From Notospermus geniculatus (lineage: Eukaryota > Nemertea > Pilidiophora > Heteronemertea > Lineidae): a stretch of 64,000 nt of DNA. The DNA lies in the NCBI GenBank assembly GCA_002633025.1, contig NMRB01000279.1:342389-406388 (forward strand). The letters are read 5' to 3'. The notes under the pieces are model-generated. The model ran no database searches. It was not told the origin of the DNA and worked only from the letters and a program-made list of their open reading frames with translations. Numbering within the stretch: position 1 is the stretch's first letter; each line of letters starts with the position of its first letter. Made by a program: the position numbers and the translations under genes. This document shows, one piece after another, positions 45,580-56,278 of the stretch.

Positions 45580-45830
45580 AGGGACAAGATATTGCATTTG
45601 CTGACAGCCGGCGCCACCGCCGGTGATTGCATCATTCTCCAATGCCGTAGTCTTGCCTTCGAAACCAGTGTTGGAGAAGGTATGATCACAATTCAATGCA
45701 TACGTTGATACCCTAGGAAAGAGAGTTACTTTACATGGGGCGAGGTTGATAGGCAGTAGTTCAACAGTATTGGAGAGTTTCCCTGAACAGGGTAAGTTTA
45801 GTGCAAGCTAGGAAAGGAATACTGTGCCCC
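45580..45830. mobile_element. piggyBac-like MITE with TTAA target, copy 1 (about 251 bp)
   Basis: TTAA at 45576-45579 and 45831-45834. Termini are AGGGACAAGATATTG and, read inward from the right, GGGGCACAGTATTCC. In reverse complement it resembles 47417-47628: (T/C)ATTCTCCAA..TTGGAGAATG-type centre, AACCTCGCCCC, GAGTTACT. One base of the right terminus appears lost. Confidence 0.7.
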
Positions 45831-45871
45831 TTAAACCCTTTTACTGCAGAGGCAAAGCTAAGGGACCTGAT

Positions 45872-45942
45872 ACCCTGTCACATAGGTATCCATTGGAAAG
45901 CTCCCGGTGAGCACTTTCCAATGAATACCTATGTGACAGGGT
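45872..45942. ncRNA. precursor-like hairpin, about 31-bp stem
   Basis: CCCTGTCACATAGGTATCCA..TTGGAAAGCTC pairs with GAGC.CTTTCCAATG..ATACCTATGTGACAGGG around a loop of about 5 bases, with few mismatches. Length and stem suit a microRNA precursor, but the loop is small for one, and the context of nearby fold-back elements makes a degenerate MITE equally possible. No known microRNA family is recognised. Confidence 0.35.
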
Positions 45943-46023
45943 TTCTGTAAGATTGCAAGATTTGGTAGGTTTACTTTATTGGGTGCCATGAAATTCCTAC
46001 TGTCTGAGTAAGGGTTAAGATAT

Positions 46024-46152
46024 TGGCTGGTATTTATAAAAGTTAGCAAATGCTTTTCCTTAAGATTTGCACAGTCAGGTCCAATGTAAATGTACATGTA
46101 CTACCAAACGTGAAGGAAAAGCAATTGCTAGCTTTTATAAATACCACCCATT
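46024..46152. repeat. palindromic element, AGCAAATGCTTTTCCTT family, copy 1
   Basis: TGGCTGGTATTTATAAAAGT..GCAAATGCTTTTCCTT is mirrored by AAGGAAAAGCAATTGCTAGC..TTTATAAATACCACCCA. The copy at 62297-62696 carries an insertion; this one shows the intact TCCTTAAGATTTGC site. Confidence 0.8.
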
Positions 46153-46642
46153 GTGAATAATATAATATTGGTAAGAAACTGCTGAGAATCCTTCAAGCAA
46201 ATAGCTTATGACTTCTGTGCTAGATCTGACGGTAAGTTTAAGTATGTCTGATCATCAGACTCATGTCGTTTACAACACATTCATTTCATTGCCATTCTAT
46301 CTCTGTATCTCTGAATCCCGAGGGAAATTCAAATTCTATTGATAAGTCAGAAGTCGAGGGTATCAGTAAAATATCGTCACAAAGGTCATAAAGGAACTGA
46401 TTTCATTGTGTTCTAGGATTCACACATTGTAAAAGTAACCCTTTTATATGACACATGATAAAGATCGTCCCTTGGTGAAATCACTGGCTGATAAAACCCT
46501 ATTTGAATTCAGTCCTGGTGTGCATTTCAACTGTCAACCACCTCCGACATCATCGTCTGTCTCCAGGAGGAAGAGAAAGGAAAGGTGTGAAATTTGACAA
46601 CGACATTCCACACCACATTAAATCCCTCCCTCAGCCGCCCTT
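46153..46642. other. no recognisable gene
   Basis: Nothing recognised. Confidence 0.4.
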
Positions 46643-46890
46643 ATACAACGTTTATACACAACGCGACCGCTACCGCGACCAAAATTTTGGTCGCGCGACA
46701 TGCCGCAGAGATTGCCTCCAGAGCGAATTTTTTGAAAATGTCGCGCGACACTTTTTTTTGTAGTGTGAACTTCAATGCGTCCTGGCATATTTCTAGGCGA
46801 CCACGACGTTTTCGTTTATACACAGCGGCTCTCGCAGTCGGTGTCGCTGTCGCGGTCGCAGTCGGGGGCGCGCTGTGTATAAACGGACCT
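46643..46890. mobile_element. MITE with CGTTTATACACA ends and GCGACC/GGTCGC words
   Basis: ACGTTTATACACAACGCGAC at the left against CCGTTTATACACAGCGCGCC read from the right. A central palindrome GCGACCAAAATTTTGGTCGC and many GTCGCGCGAC/GGTCGCAGTCG words fill the interior. Exact ends and target duplication are unclear. Confidence 0.6.
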
Positions 46891-47416
46891 TTACAGTTAC
46901 ACTTTGATTTGCCCTTGTCACTTTTAACCATGTTGGTCATTCTGTCTTTTGCCAGCACCATCTTATAAATACCACACCTCCGCATATGTACCCCCGACTT
47001 CAGTACACTATCTTTTACCAGTAGATAGGTAGGCCTATAGGTGTATTTGCAACCACAGACCAAGTTAAGTCCGTGTACTGTTTTGTTGTCAGAACATCAG
47101 TCATGCATAAAAGAAAATTCTTGCAAAACCTGTTCTACGATTTCTCTCCCAAGGCCTATGAATCAGAGTCTGACAAGGCCTATCGCTCATTCGTAATAGG
47201 TGCCAAGTCAGACGGCCTAATGGGCAAAAGATATATAACTTTGCTTTGCAGCTCACAGGTTTTTATCCCGAACTACGCACCGAGCTTTTTATCCGAAGTA
47301 TCGTAATTGTTGTCTATTTTGGGAAAGTGAAAGAGTTGGTGGAAAAAGCTGCATGACCTTGCCAGCTAGGTTGGTACCTTGCTTGGTGAGGGGCCACGAA
47401 GCACGCATGGACTTAA
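46891..47416. other. no recognisable gene
   Basis: Nothing recognised. Confidence 0.4.
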
Positions 47417-47628
47417 AGGGCCAATGTATTCCTTCCCTATCCTGCGCTAAACATACCCACGTTAAGGGAGACCTCGAAACTACCACTATCAACCTCGCCC
47501 CACGTAGAGTAACTCTCGTTCCTATGTATCCATTGTATTGTAATCATACATTCTCCAACACTGGCACAAAAGGCAAACTATTATTGGAGAATGACGCTGG
47601 CGACAAAAAGTAACAATATCATACCCCT
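47417..47628. mobile_element. piggyBac-like MITE with TTAA target, copy 2 (212 bp)
   Basis: TTAA at 47413-47416 and 47629-47632. Termini are AGGGCCAATGTATTCC and, read inward from the right, AGGGGTATGATATTG. It matches 45580-45830 in inverted orientation. Confidence 0.8.
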
Positions 47629-47632
47629 TTAA

Positions 47633-48432
47633 TGAATCCAAAGGAGTTTATGCCCTCTACAAAAGGAGGATTTCAGATGGATAATCTGTTGAGAAAAAAT
47701 ATGAAAGATGACATTATTATTTTCGTAATACCCCTAAAATACGAGCATCACTTTAAGAGACGGCGCAAGTCTCATGATATTGTCAACAGCACACAAAAGC
47801 TCACAGCTGTGTACTGAGAATGACACTGTCTTCAATCACAGATACCTCACTTTTATACATCACCTAAGGGACCGCATCGACGGCCTAAATACAATAAAGG
47901 CTATCCCATAGATGCAAATAACTCCTCAGATCTTCGTATTTACGCAGAATGTGCTTTTCTTTGATTTGTACAGAAAGCTGGAGGCAGATCAACAATTATT
48001 ACAGCAGCTTTGGTCACGATGACCATCGCTCTGAGTAACGCGATAACTAACGTCTTTTCTCCTCAATGATGTGACCGGCTGAACCCACGCAAAATATGAT
48101 TCATTGAATAAGACAGGAACGCATCTGATTACATAAAGAGAAGGAGCCGGCACTAAGGAACAGAAGGAACACTTAAGAAGACAGAAGTTCTGAAAGATTT
48201 TCTGCTGCCACCAGGTCCGATGTCAGAAGCCTGTAACATTATCTGACACTGGATGAGGAAAAAGCCATGGGCTATAGACAAGATAAATAGATGACACTGG
48301 CACAGAGTACAATCAAAACTTGCAACATTACAATCCCTTCCATTCAACCTCATCTCCTTTTATGAACAAGTGGGCGCCGGATATATTCTTCACTGCAATT
48401 CTTTCTCAGCTTATTCCAGGGTTCTTGTTGGT
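47633..48432. other. no recognisable gene
   Basis: Nothing recognised. Confidence 0.4.
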
Positions 48433-48768
48433 GCATCCTCCGACAGCAGAGGTTTGGTCTTGCTCCTCTTCATCCACTCGCATACAAGTCAGTGAGTGGA
48501 TGAAAAGGAGCGAGGTAAAAACCCCTGCTGTGGGAGGATGTGTTGGTGTATCCTCCAACAGCAGAGCTTTGGTCTCGCTCCTCTTCCTCCCCTCACATAC
48601 AAGTCAGTGAGTGGATGAAAAGGAGCAAGATAAAAACCCCTGCTGTGGGAGGATGTGTTGGGGCATCCTCCGACATCAGGGTTTTTACTTTGCTCCTCTT
48701 CATCCACTCGCACTTTGCCTGCCACCGTATGAAGACGGGCGAGACCAAAGCCCAGCTATGGGAGGATT
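48433..48768. repeat. array of three hairpin elements, period about 114 bp
   Basis: Each unit runs from (C/T)ATCCTCC.ACAGCAG through TTGCTCCTCTTCATCCACTC, a short centre, GAGTGGATGAAAAGGAGC and CCCTGCTGTGGGAGGATG, so each is a long palindrome. Units start at about 48433, 48549 and 48663. The spacers are TGTTGGTG, TGTTGGTG, TGTTGGGG and CGTTGGCG, an eight-base direct repeat around every unit. Confidence 0.85.
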
Positions 48769-49781
48769 CGTTGGCGTGTCTTTTTGGTTTGAAGAGGACC
48801 TCCATTTTTTTTCCTAAAGGCCTTGGATGACAAAGGTCGAAATCTGTCCCCACAACAGACTGTTCATTGTACTTCGCAGCAACACTCCACAAAAGTCGAC
48901 ATTTTCTGACATTTAGTAAGATCGAGGTATCACCACATGGACTGTTGTAGGGATCATGTCATTCAGCAGTGCATGAAGGCCTTTCAACAGAACTCCTACT
49001 AAAGGCCTTCATATACATGTAGGCCTACTGGACTGGACTGCAAGTACTTACGCAGAAACGTCAGCTTTCTGCATCAGCACTTGCATGGCCCAGTGCATTA
49101 GGTGGCGCCATCTATAATTCCGTCATGAAATGAAGAAGAGGTTCCGCAGCTATTTTTGGAATATATTTCACGACTGCAATGCCACAGCAGTACCTTTCCC
49201 CGAGGAAGCGGAAATATCGTTCGGAAATTTGCATTTACTGGGCATGCTCAGAGTCCCCAAGAAGCGTCAGAAACTTCCTCAGGGAAGCTTTCCGAGCACG
49301 CTAATTGCTACGGTGACCTGAGTTAGCCACTGCCAAATGACCAACAGACACTGTGTCATGACCTGATATACCTTCCTGCAGAGGAAGCAATTGTCCTCGT
49401 AACAAGACACTAGTGCTGGCATGCCTAATTGACAAGAAGAAAGGTGATATTCTCTTAATTAAGGCAGCAACGAGGTAATTGACCAGGTCAATAGCAGCTC
49501 ACATCGCTACAAAGGTAACATCCTATCAATTGTTCCCTTATTCAGTGTTTTTTTATTGGTAGTAGCTGATGCAATGGTCCAGGCTGGGTCGGATGACAGC
49601 GACTTTTCGCTACGGCCAGGTAAGCCAACAACGATGTTCATCAAGGATTCCCTCCATTGTTAAACCCTTCTGGAAAAACATGTGAATCATCGCTACACAC
49701 TTTACTGTCGGCCCAAACGGGCCGTTGCAGCAACTCACTACTGTCGGAGCTATCCAGTTTACTTCAATCGCCAAATCGACA
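48769..49781. other. no recognisable gene
   Basis: Contains a local inverted repeat AGGCCTTTCA..AAAGGCCT near 48978-49008. No gene recognised. Confidence 0.4.
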
Positions 49782-49982
49782 GCCACTTCCGTTTTCAACC
49801 TCACTACCAGGAGTACTGGCAAAAATTTCCTGGATTGAGGTTGAAATTGCGCGCATTGGTTCCCAATGCCACCACCAGGGGATGGATCCCTGGCGGTGGT
49901 ATCGGGAACCAACATGTATTTCAACCTCAATCTACAAAATATTTGCCTTAGTCCTGATAGTGAGGTTGAAAACGGGAGTGGC
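49782..49982. repeat. fold-back, arms about 95 bp
   Basis: GCCACTTCCGTTTTCAACCT..CTGG.TTGAGGTTGAAAT..GGTTCCC..CCACCACCAGGG pairs with the inverted copy CCCTGGCGGTGG..GGGAACC..ATTTCAACCTCAA..AGGTTGAAAACGGGAGTGGC. Mismatches are scattered. Confidence 0.75.
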
Positions 49983-51260
49983 CGTTGAAAATTCTACCAG
50001 GGGCGCTGCGACTGGTGTATTCAACAGCTTGTCACTCATTGGGTTGCTGGACGAGGCAGAAAGAGTCAGCACCCAGCGGAGCTCAATCTGAACCAAAAGC
50101 CAGAATTGCGCTGATATTGCTTTGAGTAGGTCCCTTATCGGTCTTTTTCTACTTTTATCCCACAATCGCTGCCTTATCGGGAAAAGAATAACGCCACAAA
50201 ACTCTCCAAGTTGCTTCTTTATCTCTTTTTGCACTTTTACCAACAGGTGAAGAAAAGACCCCGGAGAATCTTAAACGTGCAGCAGACTCCACGAATGTCA
50301 CACAGCTACCGTTTCAATCATCATAGAGGCAATTGCATCTCTCGTAATTCTTCCTAATTCACCGTACATCGCTTCCAATCTCAGCAGCCATTTAATCACA
50401 TGACGAGTGAAGTTCATTTGTCTCTTCGTTCGTCATAAAATTGTCGTAACGCTTCCTGACGGGATGGCATCGTGAATGAAAAGTGGCGCAAATTAAACGT
50501 TTGGATGCATAAAGGATGTGACTGAAGAAACCGTATCTGCTGCAGCAGCAGCGTATACGGTGCTATTTTGATTGTGTTTGCAATAATGTGCAACTCCCCC
50601 TTGTTTTTCACGTTATTTACTGCTTGTGACGCGGTTTTTGCAACCAACAGCACTATTTCGGCATTTATTCATTTCTTTTGGTTCGGTGATGAATCGAACT
50701 AACCCACCCTGTAGGACATCTAGATTTTACAACATGATGTTCCATTGGGGGAGCGCAGAGGTGCAGTGGTAGAGTGTCAGACTCAGACTTGAAGAAAACC
50801 TTGAATCTTGCTAACATAACAGATCCCTTTGGACACCCAAGATTTTTCAACACGTGACATTCCATTGAGTTAAACCTTGAAAAGATGAAAACCAATCTCA
50901 AACTCGGTTTACCTTGGAAACCTCGCTTGAGGCCGCAACAATAATCATGAAAACATAGACCTTTTTGATCCGCAAGTTCTAAATGACCAGTTGTCTCTTT
51001 CAGCCTGGGGCGATACATTTCATCACTGCCCTGATCAGAACACATATGGCTGCTATCAATACCAGCTGTTCCATCCAATGGATGTCCCCAGGGGATGCTG
51101 ATCATGGCTGTTACACCAATTGGTTTCTCCGATGGATTTTGTCGTAAGTGGTGATCATGACATTGAAGAGTTCCCCTCCTGTACATGTTATGTTAGGAAA
51201 ATATTCAGCCAAACGGGTTCAGAGTTAAAGGCTTCTTGAAAAGAACAAGATAAAGCTTCT
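49983..51260. other. no recognisable gene
   Basis: A 173-codon minus-strand frame (50665-51186) has no recognised family. A tRNA box A-like GGTGCAGTGGTAGAGTGTCA occurs at 50760-50780 without a box B. ACA(A/C)ATG..GTTCCATTG words repeat near 50735 and 50855. Confidence 0.4.
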
Positions 51261-51431
51261 CAGGGGCGGATCGACGATTTTGGCAAAGAGGGGGCACCCT
51301 GTGCTGGAAACATTGAAATCTGCGGTGAATTTCAATGATTTGCTCCAAATTTCCGAATTTCGCAGTCGATTTGACAGATTTGTAGGCCAAAAGGGGGATG
51401 CACCCGGTGCAAGAACTTGGATCTGTGCCTA
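51261..51431. mobile_element. copy of the 173-bp CAGGGGCGGATCC MITE family
   Basis: CAGGGGCGGATCGACGATTT at the left and GGATCTGTGCCT at the right, with the shared centre GAAACATTGAAATCTGC and ATTTGCTCCAAATTTC. The target duplication has decayed. Confidence 0.8.
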
Positions 51432-53150
51432 GTTCGTATAGCACAACTACAGTGGATTTCAATGGCCTTTGTCCAACTGTGGAACCGAACTCCTCTGTCC
51501 ATAATAGAGGTGTCCTCCAGGCAGTGGTGTCCATTACCAGAGGTTCCACTGTATTGGAATGAAGTAACGATGATATACGTTTTTTCGCCTATTTACATTG
51601 CCGGTTGTATAACTGATGGTGTAAAAGTCAATGCGAATGATTTGGTAAAGTGTGCCAAATGTGCCAAGAACTAGTGAAGGACCCTTCTCAAAATTGGGGC
51701 AAATCCACTTGTAAAGTTGAATCCTTGCCAGTATTATTTATAGCATTGGCAGTCCACAATGATTTTTATGGTTCATACGCATAAACCTTTATATCAATAG
51801 GATATTTGTCAGTAGTTACTCGTCCTTCAATAAGGCCTTTCAGCTCCTGGGGTTAACTCCGACGTTAACTTGTGACAAGTGGACTGTGACCAAGGATTTA
51901 GGCTACAAGATATCATGAGATTCAGTTGTACAGGACTTTGTATACACCGATTTCACATCTTGCACGATCGCAGCACCCGTAGTAGAATTTTTGAACTACA
52001 ATCTTTACATATTTTATCAATACAAAACAAGGAGGCATGTAATTAATAACTGCAGTTGCAGTTTTAATTCTGAACACTGCCAGTAAAGGTTATCGGATCC
52101 ACGTAGTTCGGTAAAACTTCCCTACGTCATGTTTAGGTGTATTTCTCATGCTTTGCAGTACCGGTATCTTAGGGACCAATATCTTCAACAAAGCTGGGAT
52201 TTATCCTATTATGAGATCCACAAAGGTGTTACTATTTTGATACCGTTGGATTAATGTGCCATAGCCTACACAACATGGGATGTGTAATTCCAAGAAATCT
52301 GAAGATTTCAGGAATTAGGTTACTTTTTACTGCCGCGCCATTATTGGAACACTTCCTCAATGATATATTACGTGGAATATTGGAGAGTCAACCTCTCTGC
52401 AGGTTGACAACAGTAGTGAACAGCAGTGGTAATAGTTGAGTAAACTGATGACCAATGATGATAACCTGCGACAAGCGCTGCTTTTGCTGGAGCGGGTCAC
52501 AAATAAGTTGCAAAGACAAGTCAGTAAAGGGTTCTCGAATAACACATGCTTGACCCCCAATAAGTGTCTCTCGGGGGTTAATGAGATCAGTAATTCAATA
52601 ATATTGTCATCTCTGGTTAATCAATTATCAAGACCGAACGGACGATGATTGCGGGCTTCAGATCTGGGAACCAATCGATAACCACGATAGCCACTGATTG
52701 GCTTCAGGCAAGGGCACACACCCCCTCCTAGGAGTTGCGTCTTTGTCAATAATGCATTTCCCTTGACATGTGGTTGTGAGGGAGGGAGGGAGGGAGGGAG
52801 TCGATATAAAAGGCTGAATAGTTTCCAACTTGCTGAATGCCACCTAAGGTATCTGAATTTGCAATTGACGAATTTCAAAAACGTCAGAAGAGGCAAACGT
52901 TGTTTGTGCATAGAGGTTAGGCCCTATTTGATTCAGCAACTGAAAGGATTTACACTTTCAGAAGCAGCCAGTGATGTCTACGCAAGGAAGAATTTGAAGT
53001 TTTGAAACTCTCATGAGGTTAATATTTTCTATGCAGGGAGTTATTTGACTTGGGAACTGAGAGGTTTGCTTAGTTGTCAGTTTAGAAATCCAATGCCATC
53101 TGACATGACCAATCAAGACGACGGACCACTTTCTGCAAGTTTGAAGTTTA
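51432..53150. other. no recognisable gene; one (GGGA)n microsatellite
   Basis: A GGGA microsatellite occupies about 52778-52800. About 42 bp at 52425-52467 (GTAATAGTTGAGTAAACTGA..CCAATGATGAT) is shared with 33360-33405. No gene recognised. Confidence 0.4.
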
Positions 53151-53623
53151 GGCCACTGAAACTAGATGATAAGGTTCTCGTCACCGCCCGCATGCGATTT
53201 TGGCCCCGCATCAAAAAAGTTCGTCGTTCATCTTTTATAAAAAATCCGCGCCAAAAATCCGCATCTCCTTGCCGACGATCTTTACATCGACTCTCCAGCG
53301 CCGCCCGCGGCGTCTGGGTGAGTGAAAAGCCGTCTGCCATGTCTGCCGTGATCGGGCTTGCTCGGGGAATCCCGCCTACCTCACTTCCAGGTGTTGTTTG
53401 CCAGATCCTCGGCATGCATTCAATGTACATGATATGGTACTGTGGTATCCGGATGGTTGATATCGATTTTCTGACGATGTGTCAGAGGGGCGGAAGCCTC
53501 ATTCTGAACACTGTTGTCTGATTCTCACGGCACGTGGTGGATGAAAGATGAAAGTTGACGAAATTCCCTCACTGATTTTTGGAAATTGGTTGACGAGAAC
53601 CTTATCATCTAGTTTCAGTGGCC
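53151..53623. mobile_element. PIF/Harbinger-like MITE with 33-bp perfect inverted termini (473 bp)
   Basis: Both termini read GGCCACTGAAACTAGATGAT followed by AAGGTTCTCGTCA, identical over 33 bp. TTA duplications lie at 53148-53150 and 53624-53626. Long open frames on both strands across the element (158 and 105 codons) show no transposase motif. Perfect termini suggest a recent insertion. Confidence 0.9.
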
Positions 53624-53626
53624 TTA

Positions 53627-54402
53627 TGATAGGATTCTATTTACCTTACAAATCTTTAGATAAATCCCAAATAGACAAATTTGAACTCGATCAGCACATA
53701 TTTGGCCTTTCTAGCACAACGAGCTTCTTTTTGGAAACATGACGTGCACTGTTTTTGTCATCATGGCTGTGTCGCATTGCACATCTTTGCATCATTATGT
53801 TGACCTGAACACACTGAGAACGAAAAGATGAGGCTGATTGTGTGGAAACCCGGATGTGCACAGGACAGTGAACTTGGAATTTTTGTATCACAATGAATAA
53901 CAAAAGAACCGGAAATCTCAACTAGAGGATAAACTACAGACAGGTTGATGACAACCAATGAACCACTAGTTAACTAGCGATCACACACCCAAAGCATCAT
54001 GCTAATCGATCAGACACGATCAATCAACAGCGATGCAAAAATCTATAGGCAATACGTAAAAAATATCAAACGGTTTATTCAGTTCTGTCAGAAACGCGAG
54101 CAAAACGTATAATCATCAAACATATTCGCGAAGGGAATTAAAAAAATTTCCGAACCAATCAATGCATCTCTACCCACGAGTCGATTTCAAACACCTCAAC
54201 ATCTTTGTATTCCTGGAATTTAATTCATGCATTATGCATGCTTTCTCCCCTTATGTTGTCCTACATCATATCACATTGTGTTTTCATCTTTTGTCAGAAT
54301 CTAAAGGATACAGGTGTTTGTTTTCATTGTTATAGAAAGCACATCCGCACCTAAATTTGGAATTCACGAGAATATCAAACAAGGAAAGTTAAAAAGATCG
54401 AG
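53627..54402. other. no recognisable gene
   Basis: Nothing recognised. Confidence 0.4.
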
Positions 54403-54805
54403 GAATAATGGTAGAGGTGTCATTTGACTTGACACTTTACCCCGGCCTGTCCTGAAACGTTCAGTACTTTGAGAAGCTGCTCCTTTAGCACCCAACCCTG
54501 ATTGGTATACAGTATATTGCACAATTGACCTACCTTTATCCATATACCTTCTGCGTACGTCACATGGAAGGTACACTTCAGTTCATTGCGTATGGTACGG
54601 GTGCGTCACACGTCTCTTCTGCGTGACGTCCACACACCACAAGCGAATGACGTTACATCTTCACTGCGTGCTTTCCATGGCGGCGTGCAACGTCCGTGGA
54701 AGATATGAGGATGGTGCGCCCATGATGCTGTATGTGGTACGCGGATTGTGCGTGGTGCGGAAGGGAGGTCATATATATTGTGCAACGTATACTGTACCCA
54801 TTTGT
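54403..54805 (-). mobile_element. SINE-A fragment, split by a TA-target MITE
   Basis: 54403-54509 carries the degenerate tail and core (GGTAGAGGTGTCATTTGACT, GAAGCTGCTC, GATTGGTA). TACCCATTTG resumes after the insertion and is cut off by a SINE-B tail. The joined sequence GGTA-CCCATTT matches other SINE-A copies. Confidence 0.7.
54510..54794. mobile_element. TA-target MITE, CAGTACGTTG family, copy 2 (285 bp)
   Basis: Termini are CAGTATATTGCACAATTGAC and, read inward from the right, CAGTATACGTTGCACAATA. TA lies on both sides. The interior is in the opposite orientation to the 44.6-kb copy and shares CTTCAGTTCATTGCGTATGG, GCGTGACG and CTTCACTGC segments. Confidence 0.82.
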
Positions 54806-55000
54806 TTCCATCAGGGCTGAAGCCAAAGCATTATCGGCCCCAGTAAGTGTGGAAGAGACGCCATATCTAAAGCTACTCATGTTCCTCGCTTGGATGGGGT
54901 CTTTAACTTGCCCTTGCAAACTAAGGCACAAGGTACAAGACTCGAACCCTGTACCTGCTTGCTGAGCGGGACGTGATAACCACTAGACTACCCAGGCTCC
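54798..55000 (-). mobile_element. SINE-B copy, internally shortened
   Basis: Tail at the left (TTCCATCAGGGCTGAAGCC), body TACTCATGTTCCTCGCTTGG, head at the right with CGTGATAACCACTAGACTAC. The section between AAGGTACAAG and the box B-like region is deleted. Confidence 0.82.
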
Positions 55001-55834
55001 AAGATTTGTGCCGACTGCAAGACCACGTGACCAAATCACCGACGAAGAAATACGAACAGAGCATAAGGAAAGATCAATAATCAGAGAAAGGATTCAATAA
55101 CTCACTTGGTTGGAATGCACCCGGTTGAAATACTAGTAATTACCTGGGCAAGTTTCTTCCATTCCAATGTCCATCTCTCCAGGCAAGAGCGATATACCTG
55201 ATAAAAGTTTATTCACCAATAGGAGGCACTGAAATATTGAAACGGATTTAGCTCCCGGCTGCCATGCTGCGTTGACACCAGTTCAAACAGTTGTAATTAC
55301 TCGTACTATTGGTATACATAGTTTCTTTCATTAAGCGTACTAGCGGGATACGCGAGATTTCTAAATGAGGCGTGCTGCGGTGTGGACTGATGAAAGGATG
55401 AAACCGATTAATCAAAATTTCATTTTTATTCGCCGATGGCAATGAATAGGCTGCATTGGCTAAAAGTTGCTGGAGTCATGCTTCTTGACTAGAAATGCAT
55501 GAAATGGTCATCATAATACAATCCTCAGCTGTAGAGGTCTTGTCATTCAGAAATGGGGAACCTGCAGAACTACCGCTACTGGGAGGCGGTATGAGTGGTG
55601 GTGCCTTTTTTGGACGTCTCGTCCCTGTTGCACTGCACCAAGCATGTCTAGACGCAAACTCATTGCATTGATTTGCTCTGTTTTTGACATCTTCGCTACA
55701 GTTGCTCACAGCGCCGACCTGTTGACCTGTCGGGATAAAAAGTTATGTGCATGGGTTCCCCTATTGTCTACTGCGGCAATCTCAGAGCAAGATGAAAATA
55801 TTCTGTTTGCAGAACACAGTGGCAAAGTGTTGAG
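55001..55834. other. no recognisable gene
   Basis: Nothing recognised. Confidence 0.4.
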
Positions 55835-56270
55835 CATCCAACTCAACACCAAAAGGTCACGGGTTCAATTCCTCACAGAATCACCACTTTGTGCAGGGGC
55901 GGATCCAGGATTTTGGAATACGGGGGGCCGGTCACCTTCAGCCACAAGCTGACGACAGAGTCGCAAGGCGCGAAGCCACGACGGAGGGTCTGGGGGCCTC
56001 CCCCAGAAAATTTTGAATTCTAGATGCGCGTACATATGATTTCCAAGCATCTGGGGGCATGATTTCCTTATCTATTTGCTCATTTTTTGGAGTTATTGAC
56101 CCATTTTTTGTTGGTCTTCCAAAAATACGGGGGGCCGTGGCCCCCTCGGCCCCCCTCTGGATCCGCGCCTGTTGTGTTCTCAACTGGTCTGAAAGGACTA
56201 GGTGAGTGCTGAATGAGCTGCTCCTTGTGTTCTGCAGAAAGGGTCACGGAGAGACTAGGATAACGGTAAA
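55835..56270 (+). mobile_element. third SINE (different tRNA-like head, SINE-A-like core), split by a MITE
   Basis: The head GTGGCAAAGTGTTGAGCATC with box B-like GGGTTCAATTCCT differs from SINE-A and SINE-B. After the insertion the element continues GTTCTCAACTGG..GTGCTGAATGAGCTGCTCCT and TTCTGCAGAAAGGGTCA. This lines up with the SINE-A core GCGCTGAATGAGCAGCTCAT..TTCTACTGAAAGGTTTCA. Confidence 0.65.
55894..56171. mobile_element. 278-bp MITE, CAGGGGCGGATCC...GCGCCTG, with TTGTG duplication
   Basis: Termini are CAGGGGCGGATCC and CAGGCGCGGATCC (read inward), with TTGTG at 55889-55893 and 56172-56176. The ends match the 173-bp family; the interior is unrelated (CACGACGGAGGGTCTGGGGG, CAAGCATCTGGGGGCATGAT). 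An interrupted copy lies at 35078-36205. Confidence 0.88.
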
Positions 56271-56278
56271 TTTGTATT

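Noticed and set aside
50665-51186. 173-codon minus-strand open frame
   Set aside because: No family resemblance; contains a tRNA box A-like segment, so probably degraded repeat sequence.
52778-52800. GGGA repeat as a G-quadruplex or regulatory element
   Set aside because: A short simple repeat with no supporting context; such tracts arise commonly by slippage.
53045-53521. 158-codon open frame with basic stretches
   Set aside because: It overlaps the left terminus and interior of the MITE at 53151-53623; the frame is a by-product of the element.
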